Made by a program: the position numbers and the translations under genes. Below, one piece after another: positions 16,582 through 24,439 of a stretch of 64,000 nt of DNA. The notes under the pieces were generated by a model. It worked only from the letters and a program-made list of their open reading frames with translations. It did no database searches and had not been told where the DNA came from. Source of the stretch: DASXQK01 sp963724385 (GTDB taxonomy: Bacteria > Pseudomonadota > Alphaproteobacteria > Dongiales > Dongiaceae); contig CAVRUJ010000002.1 of NCBI GenBank assembly GCA_963724385.1, positions 1,364,001-1,428,000 on the forward strand. Direction: 5' to 3'. Positions within the stretch are counted from its first letter, which is position 1, and each line of letters starts with the position of its first letter.

Positions 16582-18040
16582 ATGCAGCATCAATCCCGAT
16601 TCGTCACCGAACGCGAACCTCTGTTGCGCCTGATCATTCCGGTGGTCGTTGCCGTCGGGTTCCTCATGGAACAGCTCGATTCCACGGTGATCACCACCGC
16701 GATCCCTGACATGGCCCGCAGCCTTGCGACCACGCCGCTGCGCATGAATTTGGCGGTTACCACCTACGTCCTGACGCTCGCCGTGTTCATTCCGGTCAGC
16801 GGCTGGTTCGCCGACCAGTTCGGCAGCCGGAGAGTTTTCGTCCTCGCACTGCTGGTGTTCACCGTCGGTTCCTCGCTTTGTGGGCTGGCGCAGAGCTTTG
16901 CGATGCTGATTGCGACGCGGGCACTGCAGGGCCTGGGTGGCGCGATGATGACCCCGGTCGGCCGCCTGATCCTGCTGCGCAGCTTCCCGCGCAGCCAATT
17001 CTTCACCGCCATGATCTACATGAGCCTGCCGGCGCTAGTAGGGCCGGTCGTAGGGCCGCTGCTCGGCGGATTCCTCACCACATATGCGTCCTGGCGGTGG
17101 ATCTTTTACGTCAACGTCCCGTTTGGCTGCGCCGGCATCGCGTTGGCGCTGCGCTATGTGGAAGACGTCCGCGGTGACCAACGAACGCGCTTCGACTTCC
17201 GCGGCTTCCTGCTGATCGGCCTGGGCCTCGCCCTGCTGCAATTCGCGATCGAGAATATCGGCCGGCCGATGATCCCGTCCGGTTCGATCGCCATCGTCCT
17301 GGCGACGGGGGTCCTGTTCCTGCTGGCCTTCGGCCTGCACGCCCGCAAGGCGGCGGCACCCGCCGTGGACCTGACGCTGTTCCGGTTGCGGACCTTTCGC
17401 ACCGGCACGCTCGCCGGCGGCCTCTGCCGCATCGGCATCAACAGCGTTCCCTACCTCCTGCCGCTGATGCTGCAAGTCGGCCTCGGCATGAGCCCGGTGA
17501 AATCGGGCTCGCTTACCTTCATCACGAGCCTGGGCGCGCTGCTGATGCGTCCGATCTCCCGCCCGCTGCTGCGCTGGCTGGGGTTCGGGCGGCTCTTGTT
17601 CTGGAGTGCGATCCTGAACGCGATTGTGATCGCCGGCTTCACGGTTATCGGGCCGGCGACGCCTACCTGGTTCATTGCCGCCTATATCGGCCTCTTCGGC
17701 CTCGCCCGATCGACCCAGTTCATGACATCGAACACCTTGTCATATTCGGATATGCCCGCGGACAAGCTGAGCAGGGCAACCAGTCTCGGAGGCGTCCTCC
17801 AGCAGTTGACGGTCAGCTTCGGTGTTCTCGTTCGGCGCGATGCTGCTGGGGCTTCTGACCTGGCAGAGCCACGCCCTGACGCCGGAGCGCTTTCATGAGG
17901 TGTTTCTGCTTATGGCCGTGATCCCGCTGCTGTCGCTGCCAGGCTTTCGCCATCTGCGGCCGGAGGACGGCGTGGAGGTGAGCGGCCATCGGCCCCATCC
18001 GCGCCAAAGACAGCGAGAAGCTTCCCGCCCTTTGGATTAG
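16582..18040 (+). pseudogene. DHA2-type MFS efflux transporter with a C-terminal frameshift
   Basis: A 14-helix EmrB/QacA-type drug or solute exporter: MEQLDSTVITTAIPDMA in helix 1 (the DHA2 D1 motif), ADQFGSRRVF as loop motif A, ALQGLGGAMMTPVGR as motif B and GPVVGPLLGGFLTTY as motif C. The frame that starts at ATG 16582 reads through LTVSFGV and then goes out of register; the following frame resumes with SFGAMLLGLLTWQ and ends at the TAG at 18038-18040. Removing one base in 17823-17827 restores a continuous SFGVSFGAM sequence typical of the family. The uncorrected product would lose the last helix and about 70 residues. Pseudogene or sequencing error cannot be distinguished here. Confidence 0.75.
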
Positions 18041-18132
18041 CCGAATGCCCGTGGAGCTTCACTGATCGAGCACGGTGGTCAGCTCAACAGTGCGCTCCGC
18101 CGTCTCATAGCCCGCAAGAAACCTGCCACGCG

Positions 18133-19695
18133 TCAGTCCACGCGCTCGTAGGCAATGCGGCGAGCCAACCAGCAGCCGACCTCGACGGCCTCAGCCCGGC
18201 CGCCCCCGCCACGCCGGAAAGCCAAGCTCCAGTCGCCGGGCGGCGTGTGATCCAGCGCACGGTGACAAGGCAGGGCCCAGACATCCGGTCCGACCGGGTC
18301 GAGCATCTCCATGCGTCCCTGGCCCAGGAATCCCGAGAAAGCCCCATAGAGCGCGCCTCCGGCATCGGCCACGGTGAGCTCGGCAGCGAGCTCGGCGCAG
18401 CGATAGCGGCCGGCGACATCGGCGGCAGGCGCGCCCTCGCAGGGCCTGAGGCGCGAGCTTTGGTTCTCTTGCGGGCGGTCCATCCACAGTCCGCCTTCGC
18501 TCGCCCGCAGCCGCGTCCCGGAGCTGCTCGCCGCCGAACCGTCGGCCTGGAGGTCGAGCTCTTCGGGAGAATGCCCATAGCGCAGACGTATCTGGCCGGG
18601 CGATGCCGCCTCGACGCGTACCGCGAGGCCGGTCTCCGGCTCGATATAGGCGCCGAGCCACTTTGGCGCCGGAAGCGTGCCCTCGGGCTTCGGCCGCTGC
18701 TCGCCGAGCAGGCCAGCGAGCAGGTCGATCGCCGCGGCCCGCGCATCGGACAGGTGATTGAACATGACGACGACGGAGACGCGCTCCGAAGGCACATAGA
18801 GCCGATGGCTGCGCCAACCGCGCAGTGCGCCGCCATGGCCGCTGACGGAGCGGCCGAATTCGGTCGACCGGGCCAAGCCGAAGCCATAGGCGGCCGTGGC
18901 CCCGTCGGCGAATTTGACCGGCGCGGACAGTCGTCGGTAGAGCGCCCCCGGATCGTCGCGAGTGGCATCAATATGGCGTTCCCAGGCGATCATGTCGTCG
19001 AGGCACGCCCCCATCCCGGCATCGCCCGTCCAAAGGATTCGGTTCTCCGCCGCGCGGAAGCCTGCGGCTTGCGTTCCCTCGTACCCCTCGGTCCCGTCCG
19101 GCATGGCGCGGGTGTCGGCGGCCAGGAACGCGCTTGCCATCCCGACAGGCTCGAAGATCCGCTTGCGCAGCAGCTCCGCGAAGCTCTGTCCGGTGCGCTC
19201 CTGCAGGATATCGGACAGGATTCGGAAGTTCTGGTTGACGTAGGAGTAGCGGGTGCCGGGCGCAAATTGCAGCGTCCGGGCGGCGGCGATGATCCGGGCG
19301 GCTTCGATCTCCCCGAAAGGAGCTTCCGCCGGCGAACCTTGCAGCATCGCTACCGCCCAGTAATCGCGCAGGCCGGACTGATTGTGGCTGAGGTGCAGCG
19401 CGCCCGGCGCCGGCTGCTTCAAGTCAGGCAGATACGCGCGCAGGTGGTCATCCAGCACCGACGGGTCGGGAAAGGCATCCAGCAACAGGCCGCAGGTGAA
19501 CTGCTTGGTGATGGAGCACATGCGAAACAGCGTGCGCGGCGTGAAGGCCAGGCGCCGCTCCGCATTGGCCCAGCCCCAGGCGTGGCGAACCAGCACTTGG
19601 CCGTCGCGCAACACGGCAACCGCGCCGCCTGGTCCGGGGTAGCGGCGCGGCAGAGTTTCGACTGCGCGTTCAAGGCCGGCGGAAATTGTGTTCAT
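18133..19695 (-). CDS. dap: D-aminopeptidase (serine peptidase family S12)
   Basis: 520 residues, identical in length to the characterised Ochrobactrum (Brucella) anthropi DAP, with catalytic residues at nearly the same places: Ser61 and Lys64 in SITK, Tyr152 and Asn154 in YVN, and His287 in HGG. DAP releases N-terminal D-amino acids from peptides and amides. The two C-terminal lipocalin-like beta-barrel domains are present, ending GCWLARRIAYERV. There is no signal peptide, so it is probably cytoplasmic. It is on the same strand as several downstream-oriented hydrolase genes but is separated from DUF2630 by 137 bases. Confidence 0.92.
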   Translation of the reverse strand: MNTISAGLERAVETLPRRYPGPGGAVAVLRDGQVLVRHAWGWANAERRLAFTPRTLFRMCSITKQFTCGLLLDAFPDPSVLDDHLRAYLPDLKQPAPGALHLSHNQSGLRDYWAVAMLQGSPAEAPFGEIEAARIIAAARTLQFAPGTRYSYVNQNFRILSDILQERTGQSFAELLRKRIFEPVGMASAFLAADTRAMPDGTEGYEGTQAAGFRAAENRILWTGDAGMGACLDDMIAWERHIDATRDDPGALYRRLSAPVKFADGATAAYGFGLARSTEFGRSVSGHGGALRGWRSHRLYVPSERVSVVVMFNHLSDARAAAIDLLAGLLGEQRPKPEGTLPAPKWLGAYIEPETGLAVRVEAASPGQIRLRYGHSPEELDLQADGSAASSSGTRLRASEGGLWMDRPQENQSSRLRPCEGAPAADVAGRYRCAELAAELTVADAGGALYGAFSGFLGQGRMEMLDPVGPDVWALPCHRALDHTPPGDWSLAFRRGGGGRAEAVEVGCWLARRIAYERVD

Positions 19696-19832
19696 GGTGG
19701 CGGCGTGCTTTCGATTCGAAGTTACAAGGGGCCGGGTCCGAGGGACGGGCTCGCGGCTACGGCCGGGAGCTTTCCGCCCACGGCATCGAGGATTTCGTGA
19801 ACATCGAGACGGCCTAAGTGGCCTGAGCTCCG

Positions 19833-20075
19833 TCAGCCCGTGTAGCCCTTGATGGTCTTCGGGTCGCGCAGCTGCGCCTCATCGGGATTCTGCCCGAACT
19901 CCCGCTTGGCCCGCCGCTGGCGAAGCAGGTCCCAGCACTGGTCGAGCGTGCCCTGGATGCGCTTCAGCTTCTCCTTGTCCGCATCGCTCGCAATGCCCTT
20001 GGCTTCGCGCTCGAACAGCTCATGCTCCTCGCGGGCAAGCCTGTCGATGTGATCCGTGACCTTCTTGTCGTCCAT
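19833..20075 (-). CDS. DUF2630 family small protein
   Basis: 80 residues from the ATG at 20075 (MDDKKVTDHIDRL). It matches the DUF2630 pattern: IDRLAREEHELFERE, then LKRIQGTLDQCWDLLRQRRA and a short C-terminal tail. It should be a soluble, highly charged helical hairpin. No function is known. The longer frame to 20126 adds an Arg-rich leader without support. Confidence 0.75.
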   Translation of the reverse strand: MDDKKVTDHIDRLAREEHELFEREAKGIASDADKEKLKRIQGTLDQCWDLLRQRRAKREFGQNPDEAQLRDPKTIKGYTG

Positions 20076-20158
20076 GGCGTCTCTCCTTGATCGGCTTTGC
20101 TCTCGCTTCCTATGGCGCGGCGCCATCGCCAGTCGGGCCTTTGCCCGGCCGGCTCGCT

Positions 20159-21067
20159 TCAGCCGCGATGGGCATCGAGGAACGACTTCAGGGTCGAAAA
20201 ATACTCGTCTGGTTCCTCGAAGAACGGCGTATGGGAGCTATTCTTGAACACCTTGATGCGCGAGTCCCTGAGGCGCCGGTGGACGCGCGCCGCGCTGTCC
20301 GGCGTCAGCTCGTCGTAGAGGCCACAGAGCACCAGGCAGGGTTGCTCGATGCGATGGAGATCCGCCAGCCGGTCCCAGCCCAACAGGTTGCCCGTGCAAG
20401 TGAACTCGTTGGGACCCCACATGGTGCCATAGATGTCCATGTTGATCCCGGCCATGGAGCGCTGCATCGCCGCCGGCCACTCGTCGAGCCGGCAGACATG
20501 CCGGTAGTTGAGGATGTTCATCGCGCCCTGGTATTCGGGATGCTCGATCGTCCCATCGGCTTCATGGCGCGCCATCATGGCGACCGTTTCGGGGCCAAGC
20601 GCCGCGCGCAGGCGGGCAAGATCCTGGAGATGGAGCGCCACATCGCCAGTGCCGTCGGCACAGATGTAGGTCTTGGCCCCGCGCGGATAGGTCAGCAGGT
20701 ATTCGAAGCCGAGCCAGGTTCCCCAGGACTGGCCGAGGAGATGGACACGGCCAAGCTTGAGGGCCTTGCGCACGGCCTCCACTTCCTCGACATAGCGCTT
20801 GATGTTCCAGAGCGACTTGTCCTCGGGCTTGTCGGATCGGCCGGTGCCGAGCTGGTCGTGGATCACGACCCGGTAGCCATGGTCGGCCATGACCGAGTGG
20901 CTGTCGCGAACATAGTCGCAAGGCAGGCCCGGCCCGCCATTCAGACAGAACAGAACCTCATCGCCCTCGCCGAAGCTGTAGACCTGGACCTCGTGCTTGC
21001 CCGTCTTGACCCGATACTCGGCGTCCGGCTTGCGCTCGGCTCCCCGCTTCGACTTCGCCTTGGCCAT
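20159..21067 (-). CDS. Proline iminopeptidase-type alpha/beta hydrolase (S33)
   Basis: 302 residues. Family S33 features: oxyanion region NGGPG at 43-47 (HGGPG in most homologues), HDQLGTGRSDKP near 70-81, nucleophile elbow GQSWG with Ser114, and a C-terminal catalytic His in NSSHTPFFEEP. These enzymes remove N-terminal proline or hydrolyse amino-acid amides; exact substrate is not readable. The His-to-Asn change before GGPG is unusual but tolerated in related hydrolases. It lies between OsmC and DUF2630 genes, near the D-aminopeptidase gene. Confidence 0.82.
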   Translation of the reverse strand: MAKAKSKRGAERKPDAEYRVKTGKHEVQVYSFGEGDEVLFCLNGGPGLPCDYVRDSHSVMADHGYRVVIHDQLGTGRSDKPEDKSLWNIKRYVEEVEAVRKALKLGRVHLLGQSWGTWLGFEYLLTYPRGAKTYICADGTGDVALHLQDLARLRAALGPETVAMMARHEADGTIEHPEYQGAMNILNYRHVCRLDEWPAAMQRSMAGINMDIYGTMWGPNEFTCTGNLLGWDRLADLHRIEQPCLVLCGLYDELTPDSAARVHRRLRDSRIKVFKNSSHTPFFEEPDEYFSTLKSFLDAHRG

Positions 21068-21226
21068 GCTCTTCCCCCATCCGCGGTGTTGAGTTCCCGC
21101 GCCCCGAAACGCCGGCCACCGCGCTGGCCGGCCGGACGCGAAGGCGTGAGCTTAGCGCCGGCCGTGGAGCGGAGTCATCGGGGCATCCCGGGGGGCGCAT
21201 CCCGGGGGCGCATCCCCGCAAACTGC

Positions 21227-21694
21227 TTACTTCCGATCGACCGCCGCACCGGACAGGAAGACCGCCAACGTCACTTTGGCCGTCGCGCCGAACAGGTTGC
21301 AGATCGGGCAGTGATCGCGCGCTTCCTCGGCGAGCCGGCGCAACTCCGCTTCGGGCGCGGGCGAAGCGATCGTGACGCTGAGGCTGCCTTCCGCGATGTG
21401 ATGCGGCGTCTTGGCATCCCAGGCGAGGCGGGTACGCGCCTTGGTCTCGATGCCGGCGATGTCGATCTTGCGCGCCCGGGCATGGGCGGTGATGGTCGAG
21501 GTGTAGCAATTGGCAAGCGCGGCGGCGAGCAGCTCCTCCGGGTTGGTTCCCCTGCCGGGGCCGCCCAGCTCGACCTGGGTCGCCGTATGGGCGCTCAAGC
21601 GGCCGCTGGCGCCTTCCACGGTCCCGCCCCATCCTGCCCAGGAGACCGTCGCCTCCGCCTCGATCTTTCCCGTGCTGCCGGCCGCCTCGGTCAT
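21227..21694 (-). CDS. OsmC family protein
   Basis: 155 residues from the ATG at 21694. OsmC-type thiol peroxidases reduce organic hydroperoxides through two cysteines. Here Cys63 (ALANCYTST) fits the first, and Cys129 or Cys132 in DHCPICN the second. The GTNPEELLAAALANC block is the family hallmark. It lies 28 bases after the SDR gene and is probably the last member of the sugar-acid operon; the next gene is 159 bases away, after a GC-rich stretch with repeated GGGCGCATCCC units. Confidence 0.88.
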   Translation of the reverse strand: MTEAAGSTGKIEAEATVSWAGWGGTVEGASGRLSAHTATQVELGGPGRGTNPEELLAAALANCYTSTITAHARARKIDIAGIETKARTRLAWDAKTPHHIAEGSLSVTIASPAPEAELRRLAEEARDHCPICNLFGATAKVTLAVFLSGAAVDRK

Positions 21695-21722
21695 GTCCAG
21701 TCTCCCGCTCCCGGTTGGAATA

Positions 21723-22502
21723 CTAGAGAATCCCCGGATAGCTGCCGCCGTCGAGGAGCAGGTTCTGGCCGCTGATGTAGCCGGCATGAACGCTGCACAG
21801 GAACGCGCAAGCCGCGCCGAACTCCTCGATGCTGCCGAAGCGCCCGGCGTTCTCGGCCGCTTTCTGCTCTTGCAGGATCTGCTCCAACGTCTTGCCGCTG
21901 GCTTTGGCTTCGCCCATGGCGAGTTCCCTCACCCGGTCGGTGGCATGGGAACCGGGCAGCAGGTTGTTGATGGCGACGTTGTGGCGCGCCGTCTGGCGGG
22001 CGAGCCCGGCAATGAAGCCGGTCAGCCCCGCCCGCGCGCCGTTGGAAAGGCCGAGGCTGGGATAGGGGTTCTTCACCGAGGCCGAAGTGATGTTGACGAT
22101 GCGCCCGAAACCGCGCGCGATCATGCCGTCCACGGTCGCCCGGATCAGGGCGATGGGCGCCAGCATGTTGGCGTCCAGCGCCTTGATCCAGACGTCCCGT
22201 TCCCAATTTCGGAAGTCGCCGGCCGGCGGACCGCCGGCGTTGGTCACCAGGATGTCCGGCGCGGGGCAGGCGGCCAGCACCGCCGCGCGGCCTTCCGGCG
22301 TGGTGATGTCGGCGGCGATCGTCTTCACCTTGACACCGGTCGCCTTCGCGATCTCGCTGGCGGTTGCTTCCAGCGTCGCCCTGCTGCGCGCATTGATGAC
22401 GAGATCGACGCCCTCGCCCGCCAGGGCGCGAGCGCAGCCCTTGCCCAGGCCCTTGCTGGCCGCGCAGACGATCGCTGTCTTGCCCTTGATTCCCAGATCC
22501 AT
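21723..22502 (-). CDS. SDR oxidoreductase with altered catalytic motif
   Basis: 259 residues. The nucleotide loop AASKGLGKG near 14-22, TNAGGPP near 88-94 and the C-terminal LLLDGGSYPG are SDR hallmarks. The active-site YxxxK is not present: the aligned segment reads SNGARAGL, so Ser and Arg stand where Tyr and Lys are expected, while the upstream NITSAS serine is kept. Homologues with this change exist and are usually annotated as 3-oxoacyl-ACP reductase-like. The change casts doubt on ordinary dehydrogenase chemistry. It sits 55 bases after the hydroxyacid dehydrogenase gene in the sugar-acid operon. Confidence 0.8.
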   Translation of the reverse strand: MDLGIKGKTAIVCAASKGLGKGCARALAGEGVDLVINARSRATLEATASEIAKATGVKVKTIAADITTPEGRAAVLAACPAPDILVTNAGGPPAGDFRNWERDVWIKALDANMLAPIALIRATVDGMIARGFGRIVNITSASVKNPYPSLGLSNGARAGLTGFIAGLARQTARHNVAINNLLPGSHATDRVRELAMGEAKASGKTLEQILQEQKAAENAGRFGSIEEFGAACAFLCSVHAGYISGQNLLLDGGSYPGIL

Positions 22503-22557
22503 CTCTTCAAGCCTCCCGATGCCGGCGTTCCTCCGACCGGAGCCATGAAGGATAGCA

Positions 22558-23607
22558 TCACCCGCCGAAGCGCGCGCGAAACTCCGCCATGCGTTTCTTC
22601 CAGGCCTCCGTCGCCAGCACGGCCTTGTTCACCACCAGTCGCGGCTCGCGGCCATGCTGCACGTCGAGCACGGCCTTCACGTCGGCCGCCCCGTTCCCGG
22701 CGAAGCACTGGTCGGTCCAGCACAGCGCGTGGGGCGCGAAGATCACGTTGTCGAGCTTCAGGATCGGGTCGTTCGGATCGGGCGGCTCCTGCTCCAGCAC
22801 GTCGAGCCCGGCGCCGGCGATCCGGCGTTCCTGGAGCGCCTTGGTCAGCGCCTTCTGGTCGTGGATGGGCCCCCGCGCCGTGTTGATGAAATAGGCGCTG
22901 GGCTTCATCAGGGCGAGGCGCTCGGCGTTCACCAGGTGATGGGTCTCGGGCGAGAGCGGGCAACTGACGCTGACGATATCGGCCCGGCGGAACACGTCCT
23001 CCAGGCCCACCAGCTCCACCCCCAGCTCGGCCGCGAGCTTCCGGTCGGCGTAGGGATCATGAGCGATGAACTTCATGTCGAAGGGCTTCAATAAGCGAAA
23101 CAGCTCGGCGCCGATATTGCCGATGCCGATGGAACCCAAGGTCCGGCCGACGAGCCCGACGCCCATATGCTCGCCCTTGCGCGCGAAACCCGGCGGGCCT
23201 TCGCGGGTCAGCCGGTCCTTCACCATCAGCTTGCCGGTCAAGGCCAGCATGAGGGTGACGATGGAGACCGCGACCGGCCGGCGGATGCCGTCGGGGGTGA
23301 TGACGAGGGCGATGCCGGCCTTGGTGCAGGCCTCCACGTCCACCGTGTCGTAGCCGACTCCGAAGCGCGCCACCACGGCGAGGCGCCCGTTGGGATGAAC
23401 GCTCTCCTTGGCGAAGCGATGGGCAAGCAGGATGAGGGCGTCGAAATCGGCCAGTTGGTCGGCGCGCAGCGGATTGACGGGATCGAGATAGGCCATCTCC
23501 ACGCCCGGCGCCTGCTTCAAGGGCGCGAGGTCGAAATCCGGGAAGACGGGCGAGCCATCGGCTTTCCGGAAATCGCCCGAGAGGGCGACGCGAAATGGCG
23601 CGCTCAT
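22558..23607 (-). CDS. D-isomer-specific 2-hydroxyacid dehydrogenase
   Basis: 349 residues from the ATG at 23607, which overlaps the aldolase stop (TGATG). NAD-binding GIGNIG at about 161-166 within SIGIGNIGAELFRLL; catalytic Arg in RFGVGYD or NTARGP, Glu in the LDVLEQEPPDP block, and His in APHALCWTDQ. The family interconverts 2-keto and D-2-hydroxy acids with NAD(P)H. In this operon it could reduce an aldolase product such as a hydroxypyruvate or a 2-keto acid. The substrate is inferred from context only. Confidence 0.88.
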   Translation of the reverse strand: MSAPFRVALSGDFRKADGSPVFPDFDLAPLKQAPGVEMAYLDPVNPLRADQLADFDALILLAHRFAKESVHPNGRLAVVARFGVGYDTVDVEACTKAGIALVITPDGIRRPVAVSIVTLMLALTGKLMVKDRLTREGPPGFARKGEHMGVGLVGRTLGSIGIGNIGAELFRLLKPFDMKFIAHDPYADRKLAAELGVELVGLEDVFRRADIVSVSCPLSPETHHLVNAERLALMKPSAYFINTARGPIHDQKALTKALQERRIAGAGLDVLEQEPPDPNDPILKLDNVIFAPHALCWTDQCFAGNGAADVKAVLDVQHGREPRLVVNKAVLATEAWKKRMAEFRARFGG

Positions 23608-24404
23608 CACTTCTTCCCCATCTTCCTGGGCGGGCAGCCTTGGCGCAGCTTGCCGATGGCCTCGGCCAGCGCGTTGTGCAGCACCCACACGTCGCCCGAA
23701 TAGCAGATGAAATCGAAGCCCTGATCATAGAGCTGGATCCCCTGCTCCACCGTCGGCACCAGGCGGCCCAGGGACTTGCCATGCTTCGCCGTCGCCGCGG
23801 CCACGCGCTTGATGGCGTCGGTGAATTTCTTGGACTCGAACTGGCCGGGAATGCCGAGGGAAACCGAGAGATCGAAATGGCCGACCCACAGGCAGTCGAC
23901 GCCGGGCAGAGCCGCCAAAGCATCGGCGTTCTTCACGCCTTCCGCCGTCTCGATCTGGCAGAAGAGAGTGCTGCGCTTGTTGGCCGTGGCGAATTTCTCG
24001 GTGACCGGGCCCGGGCGATACCGGTCATGGGCGACCTGGAGTGCGACGCCGCGCCCGCCGTCCGGCGTGTATTTCATGCTATTCAGAATGTGCTTCGCTT
24101 CGGCGACCGAACCCACCATGGGCAGCATCAGGCCTTCGGCCCCCATGTCCATGGCCCGCGCGATATGGTGGTACTCCTTCGACGGAGCGCGGACGATGAC
24201 AGGCAGGTCGGCGGCCTCGAAATAGCGGATCGCGCTTTTCACCGTCTCGAAGCCGAAGCCCGAATGCTCTAGATCGAACAGCACGAAATCGCAGCCCGCC
24301 GATTTCAGGATATGGCCGATGCCGGGCGTGGCGAACTCGACGATGAAATGGCCGAACTTCGGGTTCTTGGTTCCGGCGAAATCCTTGAGACGATGGTCCG
24401 TCAT
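23607..24404 (-). CDS. HpcH/HpaI-family class II aldolase
   Basis: 265 residues from the ATG at 24404 (MTDHRLKDFAG). Metal-dependent pyruvate aldolase family that includes 4-hydroxy-2-oxoheptanedioate and 2-keto-3-deoxy-L-rhamnonate aldolases. Visible site residues: VLFDLEHSGFG, VIVRAP, MLPMV, the metal ligand Glu in CQIETAEGVKN and Asp in VGHFDLS. The family cleaves 2-keto-3-deoxy acids to pyruvate (or hydroxypyruvate) plus an aldehyde. It is translationally coupled to the hydroxyacid dehydrogenase gene and follows the lactonase-like gene by 35 bases. Confidence 0.88.
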   Translation of the reverse strand: MTDHRLKDFAGTKNPKFGHFIVEFATPGIGHILKSAGCDFVLFDLEHSGFGFETVKSAIRYFEAADLPVIVRAPSKEYHHIARAMDMGAEGLMLPMVGSVAEAKHILNSMKYTPDGGRGVALQVAHDRYRPGPVTEKFATANKRSTLFCQIETAEGVKNADALAALPGVDCLWVGHFDLSVSLGIPGQFESKKFTDAIKRVAAATAKHGKSLGRLVPTVEQGIQLYDQGFDFICYSGDVWVLHNALAEAIGKLRQGCPPRKMGKK

Positions 24405-24439
24405 GCTGCTCTCCATGATCCTTGCAAGGTACTCGGGGG

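Noticed and set aside
4141..18040. A second att copy of the tRNA-Arg 3' end to define an island
   Set aside because: No repeat of the GGTTCGAATCC region was noticed elsewhere in the window; large serine recombinases also do not usually target tRNA ends, so the boundary stays open.
21178..21215. Short repeats GGGCGCATCCC between the OsmC and hydrolase genes
   Set aside because: Low-complexity GC slippage of three units without arms or conservation evidence; no function proposed.
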